Shown here piece after piece: positions 44,510-50,519 of a DNA stretch of 50,519 nt. The stretch covers positions 1-50,519 of the forward strand of contig JABIFX010000111.1 in the NCBI GenBank assembly GCA_018650445.1, in the 5' to 3' direction. This DNA comes from Fidelibacterota bacterium. GTDB lineage: Bacteria > Fidelibacterota > UBA8477 > JABMPR01. Under the pieces are notes generated by a model. That model did no database searches and had not been told where the DNA came from. It saw only the letters and a list, made by a program, of their open reading frames with translations. Position 1 is the first letter of the stretch, and every line of letters begins with the position of its first letter. A program made the translations under genes and the position numbers.

Positions 44510-44550
44510 GAGACCCCAGATACATCTAGAGTATTTTGGGGTCTCTCTTG
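44510..44550 (+). terminator. Rho-independent terminator after degP
   Basis: GAGACCCCA and TGGGGTCTC pair across an AT-rich loop; the T-run (TCTTGT) is weak. Confidence 0.65.
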
Positions 44551-44641
44551 TATCCGATAATTCGTCTGTTATCTGGAATTACCGTCCAAATTCAACAAAA
44601 ATAATAAATAGAAAGTAGTTCACAGAATTAAGGGGATAATA

Positions 44642-44671
44642 TTGACTTGGCGAAAATGCGGCGATTATATT
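44642..44671 (+). promoter_or_regulatory. Candidate promoter and leader of ileS
   Basis: TTGACT, 18 bases, TATATT (or 17 bases to TTATAT) is a good sigma-70-type match. The leader holds a small stem ATAGC-GGCGAAA-GCTAT (44696-44712) just before the ribosome site. No T-box features are seen. Confidence 0.45.
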
Positions 44672-44723
44672 GCGCGGCTAAAAAAGGATTGAATGATAGC
44701 GGCGAAAGCTATTGGAAATTAAG

Positions 44724-47700
44724 ATGGGAAAAGACAGAACAATGATGAAGGAAGTATCCAGCAAAGTAGATTTTATCGCCCTGGAACACGACATGCTCAA
44801 GCTTTGGGAAGATGAAGATATTTTCAATAAACTCAAGGCACAGAACGCTGGGAAGCCACGTTGGTCATTTCTTGATGGTCCCATTACCGCTAATAATCCC
44901 ATGGGTGTTCACCACGCCTGGGGTCGTACATATAAAGATCTTTTTCAGCGCTATCATGCTATGTTGGGAATGGAGTTGCGCTATCAGAATGGCTTTGATT
45001 GTCAGGGCTTGTGGGTAGAAGTTGAAGTCGAAAAGGAACTTGGTTTCAAATCCAAAACTGACATTGAAGAATACGGAATAGAAGCATTTGTAAATAAATG
45101 TAAAGAACGTGTCCATAAATTTTCAGCCATTCAGACCGAACAGTCCAAACGCATGGGCTACTGGATGGATTGGGACAATTCCTATTACACCATGTCTGAT
45201 GAGAACAATTATACCATCTGGGCTTTTCTTAAAAAATGTTTTGACCGTGGATTTATTTACAAGGGCTACGATGTCATGCCCTGGTGCACCCGCTGTGGCT
45301 CTGCTCTTTCTGAGCATGAAATCGCAACTGAAGGGTATAAAGAGCTTACTCATACCTCAATTTATTTGAAATTTCCGCTCAAAGATCGTGATAATGAGTC
45401 TTTACTGGTATGGACTACCACACCCTGGACGCTTTCATCCAATATTATGGCTGCAGTTCATCCCGACCTCGATTATGTCAAGGTCAAGCAGGGTGATGAT
45501 ATCTACTACCTCGTGCAGGGTCGCCTCTCCATTTTGCAGGGTGATTACGAAATCCTTGAAACCCTCAAGGGCAAAGACATGCTGGGCTGGGAATATCATG
45601 GACCATATGATGAACTACCTATCCAGAAAGATATCCATCATGCCATTATCTTTTGGGATGAGATTTCTGAAAACGATGGTACTGGGATTGTTCATATCGC
45701 CCCTGGTTGTGGTAAAGAAGATAATGCCCTGGCCAAGGAACTCGGTTTCCAGGTTATCAAGCCCATTGATGAATTTGGTGCCTACTTGGAAGGTTTTGGC
45801 GAGTGGACCGGAAAAAATGTTATGGAAATCGGTGACGCTGTCATTGATGATCTGTCCCAAAAAGGATTACGATATAAGCGTGAGCCCATTACTCACAGAT
45901 ATCCCTGTTGCTGGCGCCATGGTACCGAACTGGTTTTTCGCCCGGTTGATGAATGGTTTATCCGCATGGATGAACTCAGGGGCGAGATCGCTGAAGTAAC
46001 TAAAAAAGTGGATTGGATTCCATCCTACGGCAAAGAACGCGAGCTGGATTGGCTCAAGAATATGCATGACTGGATGATTTCCAAGAAACGCTATTGGGGT
46101 CTTGCTTTGCCCATCTGGACCTTTGAAGATGGTTCTTTTTATGTGGTTGGTTCAGAAATCGAATTAAAAGAGTTGGCTGTGGAAGGTTGGGAAGATTTTG
46201 AAGGACAAAGTCCTCATAAACCCTGGATTGACCATGTAAAAATAAAGCATCCTGAAACGGGTCTCATTGGAACCAGGGTGCCTGATGTGGGTAACCCCTG
46301 GCTTGATGCTGGAATCGTGCCCTATTCTACTTTAGAATATAGGAATGATCCTGATTATTGGGAAAAATGGTTTCCTGCAGATTTCATTGTAGAATCACTC
46401 CCCGGACAATTTCGCAACTGGTTCTACGCCATTCTTGCCATGAGCACGGTAATGGAAAAGAAGCCCCCCATTAAAACCATTATGGGACATGCACTCGTCA
46501 AAGACGAACATGGGGACGATATGCACAAATCGGCTGGCAATGCAATCTGGTTTGAAGATGCCGCCGAAAAAATGGGTGTAGATGTCATGCGCTGGATGTA
46601 TGCCTCCCAGGTACCGGTCAACAATTTAAATTTTGGCTACCATGCTGCTGATGAAGTACGTCGCAAAGTACTTACTTTGTGGAATACCTACTCCTTCTTC
46701 GTGACCTATGCACGCCTCGACAAATTTGATCCCATGTCTGCTTTGAATGAATCAACTCTGACGGAATTAGATCGATGGATTCTGGCCCGTTTGAACCAGC
46801 TGGTTGGTCAGGCTCGTAAAGATTATGATAGCTATCAGGCTGATAAGCTCATGCTCAAGATTAATCGTTTTGTAGATGAACTCTCCAATTGGTATGTGCG
46901 TCGGTCCAGACGTCGTTTCTGGAAAAGTGAAAATGATACAGATAAATGGGCAGCCTATCATACGCTTTATCAAGCTCTGGTTACGCTTTCAAAATTAATT
47001 GCTCCGATCTCTCCATTCTTCACTGAGGCTCTCTATCAGAATCTGGTTGTTGCTCTGGATCCTGAGGCACCTGGAAGTATTCATCTTTGTAGTTTTCCTG
47101 AAGTGGACGAACGACGGTTAGATGATGAATTGCTACGACGTGTGGATGTGGTCATCAAAACTGTTGAGCTGGGAAGAGCCGCCAGGAATAAAGCCAACCT
47201 GAAGGTTCGTCAGCCCTTGGCTAATATCTCAGTATACTTTCCAGGTGAGCAAGACAGGGCTTTTGCCAGTGATCTTCAAGGTCAGATTCTGGAAGAGTTG
47301 AATATCAAGACATTGACAGTGGTTGAGAATGCTGATGATCTCGTCCAATACGATATCAAGCCAAATCTAGGTCTACTCGGGCCAAAATATGGTAAAGATA
47401 TGGGTTTGATCAGAAATCTCATCAATGCTGTTGAACCTCAAGAGCTTCTCAAGCAATCCAAAGCAGGTGACAGCATTCACTTGAGCGATGGAGACAAAAC
47501 ATTTGAGCTGCTTCCAGAAGAACTGTTCGTATCCACTATTGAACCTGAGGGGCAGGCCGTGGTTGAAGAAGCTGGTGTTGTGGTTGCAGTGGAAACAGAA
47601 CTCTCTGAGGCTTTGATCAGCGAGGGTATGGCGAGGGATTTTATTCGTAATGTTCAAAACATGCGAAAAGATGCCGAATTTGATGTTTCTGACAGGATTA

Positions 47701-47873
47701 GCATTTTTGTTGAGGTAGATGAATCACTCAAAAAAATGATTCTGGAACATCAAGAATATATCGCCAATGAAACCCTGGCAGAGGAAATTAATTTTGCCAA
47801 AAAAGAGGGTACCTTTCAGGCTGAATCCAAAATTGGAAAAAGTACCTTTACAGTAGGAATCAAACGCTATTAA
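44724..47873 (+). CDS. ileS: Isoleucyl-tRNA synthetase, divergent signature loop
   Basis: About 1049 residues, class I. The HIGH-type signature is PMGVHHAWGRTYKD. The editing domain includes WTTTPWTLSSN; there is a zinc-like CTRCG; and the C-terminal anticodon domain is present. The KMSKS loop is replaced by DDMHKSAGN (Met600, His601, Lys602, Ser603). The overall architecture is IleRS rather than ValRS or LeuRS. The start at 44724 has GGA 7 bases upstream; a TTG at 44712 in frame overlaps a hairpin. lspA follows after 4 bp, a pairing seen in many bacteria. Confidence 0.93.
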   Translation: MGKDRTMMKEVSSKVDFIALEHDMLKLWEDEDIFNKLKAQNAGKPRWSFLDGPITANNPMGVHHAWGRTYKDLFQRYHAMLGMELRYQNGFDCQGLWVEVEVEKELGFKSKTDIEEYGIEAFVNKCKERVHKFSAIQTEQSKRMGYWMDWDNSYYTMSDENNYTIWAFLKKCFDRGFIYKGYDVMPWCTRCGSALSEHEIATEGYKELTHTSIYLKFPLKDRDNESLLVWTTTPWTLSSNIMAAVHPDLDYVKVKQGDDIYYLVQGRLSILQGDYEILETLKGKDMLGWEYHGPYDELPIQKDIHHAIIFWDEISENDGTGIVHIAPGCGKEDNALAKELGFQVIKPIDEFGAYLEGFGEWTGKNVMEIGDAVIDDLSQKGLRYKREPITHRYPCCWRHGTELVFRPVDEWFIRMDELRGEIAEVTKKVDWIPSYGKERELDWLKNMHDWMISKKRYWGLALPIWTFEDGSFYVVGSEIELKELAVEGWEDFEGQSPHKPWIDHVKIKHPETGLIGTRVPDVGNPWLDAGIVPYSTLEYRNDPDYWEKWFPADFIVESLPGQFRNWFYAILAMSTVMEKKPPIKTIMGHALVKDEHGDDMHKSAGNAIWFEDAAEKMGVDVMRWMYASQVPVNNLNFGYHAADEVRRKVLTLWNTYSFFVTYARLDKFDPMSALNESTLTELDRWILARLNQLVGQARKDYDSYQADKLMLKINRFVDELSNWYVRRSRRRFWKSENDTDKWAAYHTLYQALVTLSKLIAPISPFFTEALYQNLVVALDPEAPGSIHLCSFPEVDERRLDDELLRRVDVVIKTVELGRAARNKANLKVRQPLANISVYFPGEQDRAFASDLQGQILEELNIKTLTVVENADDLVQYDIKPNLGLLGPKYGKDMGLIRNLINAVEPQELLKQSKAGDSIHLSDGDKTFELLPEELFVSTIEPEGQAVVEEAGVVVAVETELSEALISEGMARDFIRNVQNMRKDAEFDVSDRISIFVEVDESLKKMILEHQEYIANETLAEEINFAKKEGTFQAESKIGKSTFTVGIKRY

Positions 47874-47877
47874 ACAG

Positions 47878-48399
47878 ATGCTGAAATTTCTGAGTATCAG
47901 TGCCATCCTCGTTGTGCTGGATCATGCCACGAAATATTGGGCTATTGTTGCCTTAAAGGGCAAGCATTACTGGCCAGCGAATGGTGAACTCTTTCGTCTG
48001 GACTATGCCGAAAACTATAATATGATTTTTAGTCTGACCTTTATTCCTATGCCCCTGGTAAATGTCATGGCTATTTGTGCCATCTTTCTGCTTTTCTATC
48101 TGCTCTATCAGTATAAAGACCAGCACGTATTACCCAGTGTGGGCCTTGCATTTATCCTGGGGGGTGCTTTCGGTAACATACCTGAACGATTGATTCGCGG
48201 TTACGTCGTTGATTTTATCAGTTTCGACTGGCCGGACTGGTTCTTTTTTACCCGCTGGCCAACTTTTAATATCGCTGACAGTGCAGTTAATGTTGGAATG
48301 ATACTCTATCTGGGCTACGTCTTTTTTATTGAAGGAAAAGAAGAGAGCCTTGATCCTGTCGACAAGACGATTGAGACTGAAGAATCATCTACTTCGTAA
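47878..48399 (+). CDS. lspA: Lipoprotein signal peptidase LspA-like (divergent)
   Basis: 173 residues, four TM segments. The two catalytic aspartates are in GYVVDFIS and FNIADSAVN, as in signal peptidase II. Other family motifs are altered: the usual N-terminal VRNTGAAFS region reads AENYNMIFSL, and GNLIDR-type reads GNIPERL. The lipoprotein substrates in the window (lipoprotein protease, TPR lipoprotein) show it is needed. It starts 4 bp after ileS. The C-terminal tail is acidic. Confidence 0.85.
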   Translation: MLKFLSISAILVVLDHATKYWAIVALKGKHYWPANGELFRLDYAENYNMIFSLTFIPMPLVNVMAICAIFLLFYLLYQYKDQHVLPSVGLAFILGGAFGNIPERLIRGYVVDFISFDWPDWFFFTRWPTFNIADSAVNVGMILYLGYVFFIEGKEESLDPVDKTIETEESSTS

Positions 48400-48644
48400 C
48401 CAAAAATTCAATTAAAAGTATTCGCTCAATAATCTTTCTATTCTGAAGCCTGCGCGCTATATTTGCCAAAGCGATTTCTAAGTGCAAATATTGAAAATAT
48501 CCACCTCCATAATACCCACTCAATTTCAAAACTAATTAGGAATGAGTAAAGCTGATTAATCAGACTGATCAACGCAGTTCGACCAATGAGACTTTTGAGG
48601 TAATCATAGACAACTTCCAAAGGCCTGTCCGCATTGATAAATTT

Positions 48645-49559
48645 TTGTCAAGTCGCTTGCCTACGCACATCACCCGGAATCAGGTTCAGAAATTACTTAA
48701 ATCTGGTAAGATTCAGGCTGATGGGAAACCGGTTAAGGCCAGTCATCTTGTTGGACCTGGTGAGCACATTACTGTTGAGTATGAGATGCAATATTCTCCG
48801 ACTCTGTACGCTGAAAACATCGCATTGGACATCATATATGAGGATGATTATCTCATTGTAGTGAACAAACAACCCGGTCTCATTGTGCATCCAGGTGCAG
48901 GAAATTCAACCGGTACTCTGGTTAATGCCCTGATTTATCATTGCGAACACCTCTCAAATGACAACGGATTACTACGTCCTGGAATCGTTCATCGTCTGGA
49001 TAAGGATACCTCAGGGTTACTCATCTCAGCCAAAGACAATAGCATCCATGGCAATCTCAGATCTCAATTTTCAAAACGTACTATAGAAAAATATTACTAC
49101 GCACTTGTGTGGGGAAGATTTGATGAGGATGAGGGTGAAATCAATGCCCCCATTGGTCGATCTCCAAAGAACAGAAAAAAATTTACTGTGATTGATACGG
49201 GCAAGGCTTCTCTATCACTATATGAGGTAGTCGAACGATTTGAGTTCCTGACCCTTATGAGAGTCAAACTTGAAACAGGTCGCACACATCAGATCAGAGT
49301 GCACATGACCCATGTAAACCACCCAATTTTTGGTGACCCCTACTATGGGGGACGTAATTCAAAAATTATTACTCTGAACATGCGTAACAGACAACTGGCA
49401 GCCAGACTCCTGGGAATGCTCAATCGTCAGGCTCTACACGCTCGCCGATTAATATTTAAACATCCCATATCAGATGAGGTTATGGATTTGCGAGCTCCCA
49501 TGCATGATGACTTTGAGCAGGTCTTAAGCGTTCTGAGAGAAGAAAGTCAGTACGTATGA
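48645..49559 (+). CDS. rluD: Pseudouridine synthase RluD family; start unresolved
   Basis: The family is clear: S4 domain (SRLPTHITRNQVQKLLKSG), catalytic motif HRLDKDTSGLL with its aspartate, and ETGRTHQIRVH. These enzymes make pseudouridines in 23S rRNA helix 69. The conventional start is a TTG at 48645, but the S4 domain clearly begins earlier: codons from 48627 read VRIDKFL, matching the usual RLDKFL. The frame is open back to a TGA at 48543-48545 and contains no ATG, GTG or TTG before 48645. Either a rare codon such as ATT (48555) is used or a single-base error shifts the true start. The next gene overlaps by ATGA at 49556. Confidence 0.85.
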   Translation: MSSRLPTHITRNQVQKLLKSGKIQADGKPVKASHLVGPGEHITVEYEMQYSPTLYAENIALDIIYEDDYLIVVNKQPGLIVHPGAGNSTGTLVNALIYHCEHLSNDNGLLRPGIVHRLDKDTSGLLISAKDNSIHGNLRSQFSKRTIEKYYYALVWGRFDEDEGEINAPIGRSPKNRKKFTVIDTGKASLSLYEVVERFEFLTLMRVKLETGRTHQIRVHMTHVNHPIFGDPYYGGRNSKIITLNMRNRQLAARLLGMLNRQALHARRLIFKHPISDEVMDLRAPMHDDFEQVLSVLREESQYV

Positions 49560-50479
49560 GTTCAGTTTTGAATACTCAAAGCGACCATTTCTTAGCATGG
49601 ATTGAGGTGGAGAAACGCTATTCCCCTGAAACGTTAAGGGGATATCAGATTGATCTCACTCAATTTTGTCAATTCCTATCAAACTATGATGTGGAATGTC
49701 TGAAAAAGCCGAATCAGATAAACCGAGGCGTCATTCGTAGTTTTTTGGGCTATTTATCAGGAGAATTAAATCAGCAGCCCCGGTCTGTTGCGAGAAAGCT
49801 GGCTGCGCTCAAATCATTTTTCAAATATATGCATCGCGAAGGTGTTGTGACATTGAACATTGCAGCTTATGTGCATACACCCAAACTTCCAGGAGTTATC
49901 CCAAGCTATTTGTCAGAGAATCAAATTGTGGCTGTTTTAGACAAGTTGGGAGCCTCAGATAGTTGGATGGGGAAGCGCGATCTGGCCATCGTTGAATTGT
50001 TTTATTCTACTGGAATGCGTATTTCCGAGTTGACCGGTCTCAAAACTGGTGACTTGAATATTCAGAAAAGCACAGTCACTGTACTTGGAAAAGGTTCAAA
50101 ACAACGAGTAATCACCGTAGGGCAATATGCCTGGGAGGCAATTGAAAATTATCAATATGCCACCAAACATAAATTTGGAGAGAGAAAGAGAGACGGAGCT
50201 CTGTTTTTAGGAAAGAATGGATCACCGCTGGGCAATGATGGAATACGCCGACGGGTAAAAAAAGCCATTCAAGCAATTGCTGAGTTAAAAAAGATGAGCC
50301 CCCACGTCTTGCGACATACTTTTGCCACGCATCTTTTAAATGCAGGAGCTGACTTAATGGCTCTTAAAGATTTGTTAGGTCATGCGAACTTGTCAACCAC
50401 TCAGGTGTATACACATGTACAAGTTGACAAAATGAAGAAAGCTTTCCAAATGGCCCATCCACGGGCAGGGAAAAAATAG
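49556..50479 (+). CDS. Tyrosine recombinase XerC/XerD
   Basis: 307 residues. N-terminal SAM-like DNA-binding domain (about 5-90), catalytic domain with the full set: Arg155 in TGMRISEL, Lys182 in GKGSKQR, His250 and Arg253 in HVLRHTF, His276 in LLGHANL and Tyr285 in YTHV. The length and housekeeping context favour the chromosome-dimer recombinase over a phage integrase. The start overlaps rluD by ATGA. Which of XerC or XerD cannot be told. Confidence 0.93.
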   Translation: MSSVLNTQSDHFLAWIEVEKRYSPETLRGYQIDLTQFCQFLSNYDVECLKKPNQINRGVIRSFLGYLSGELNQQPRSVARKLAALKSFFKYMHREGVVTLNIAAYVHTPKLPGVIPSYLSENQIVAVLDKLGASDSWMGKRDLAIVELFYSTGMRISELTGLKTGDLNIQKSTVTVLGKGSKQRVITVGQYAWEAIENYQYATKHKFGERKRDGALFLGKNGSPLGNDGIRRRVKKAIQAIAELKKMSPHVLRHTFATHLLNAGADLMALKDLLGHANLSTTQVYTHVQVDKMKKAFQMAHPRAGKK

Positions 50480-50514
50480 TATGTTAACATCACACCATAA
50501 AGCAGGAGGAGCCA

Positions 50515-50519
50515 ATGAA
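50515..50519 (+). CDS. Start of a further gene, cut by the window edge
   Basis: AGGAGG lies 6 bases before ATG at 50515, 35 bp after xer. Only the first codon and two bases are present, so nothing can be said of the product. In several related phyla a ribosome hibernation factor gene follows xer; that is only a guess. Confidence 0.4.

Noticed and set aside
44712-44714. TTG as the start of ileS
   Set aside because: It lies in the right arm of a small hairpin and lacks a ribosome site; the ATG at 44724 has GGA at proper spacing.
44642-44723. T-box or attenuator in the ileS leader
   Set aside because: The leader is under 60 bases, with no specifier loop, T-box sequence or terminator/antiterminator pair.
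48438-48620. 60-residue minus-strand frame in the lspA-rluD gap
   Set aside because: No ribosome site or family signature, and it overlaps the upstream part of the rluD frame, which has better support.
49556-50479. Phage or integrative-element integrase
   Set aside because: Housekeeping neighbours, XerC/D-like length, and no attachment-site repeats or mobile genes nearby.

Overview
This window reads as a chromosomal segment from a Gram-negative, free-living bacterium. Evidence for an outer membrane includes lipoprotein signals, several predicted outer-membrane beta-barrels, an LspA-like peptidase and an HtrA/DegP protease. The mix of families (DUF5916 barrel, a metalloprotease with a dockerin-like tail, a Reeler-like 'choice-of-anchor' protein, a truncated GlmU-like enzyme, pyruvate phosphate dikinase, NfnAB) suggests the Fibrobacterota-Chlorobiota-Bacteroidota side of the tree, perhaps Marinimicrobia or a neighbouring candidate phylum. 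That placement is inference from gene content, not from a marker-gene tree. Coding density is high. There is no sign of phage, insertion sequence, CRISPR array or a recent island.

Layout. 1-1.5 kb (minus): tRNA-Phe, a lipoprotein serine protease and a small heme-copper-oxidase-like membrane protein. 1.6-5.2 kb (plus): rlmN, a purine nucleoside phosphorylase and a PDZ plus beta-barrel envelope protein. 5.3-11.3 kb (plus): a small secreted protein, a DUF4390-like protein, an NtrY-like kinase, an NtrC-family sigma-54 activator and a DUF5916 barrel. 11.4-14.3 kb (plus): nfnA-nfnB-ferritin-like genes, coupled by ATGA overlaps behind a textbook sigma-54 promoter. 14.4-20.6 kb (minus): a seven-gene run nifS/iscS-mnmA-glmU-like-OMP-lytR_C-rsfS-argS. 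20.8-27.6 kb (plus): mgtE, a glycosyltransferase, a DUF3108-like protein, a metalloprotease with dockerin-like tail, a lone cNMP-binding protein and an AI-2E family permease. 27.6-32 kb (minus): a protein with two tandem beta-barrel modules plus a helical tail, a Reeler-like protein with a CX4CH motif and a TPR lipoprotein. 32-37.4 kb: a phosphoesterase, a glycosyltransferase, a nucleosidase and ppdK. 37.8-40.2 kb (plus): two tandem paralogous soluble histidine kinases with cNMP-binding sensor domains. 40.3-42.8 kb (minus): yaaA and a corrinoid protein/URO-D methyltransferase pair. 43-50.5 kb (plus): degP, ileS, lspA, rluD, xerC/D and the first codons of a further gene.

How the genes work together. 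Three themes recur. Redox and nitrogen-type regulation: a kinase/sigma-54 activator pair lies 2.6 kb upstream of the only strong sigma-54 promoter seen, which drives an electron-bifurcating transhydrogenase and a diiron protein. Cyclic-nucleotide sensing: three separate cNMP-binding-domain proteins, two of them kinases without an adjacent response regulator. RNA maintenance and translation: RlmN, MnmA with a desulfurase as sulfur donor, ArgS, RsfS, IleS and RluD. The most unusual items are the internally duplicated barrel protein (238-residue offset), the tandem cNMP-kinases, the sigma-54/nfnAB/ferritin operon, the IleRS with an MHKSA signature loop, the rluD reading frame that lacks a usable start codon for its S4 domain, and a short interval framed by two near-identical terminators.
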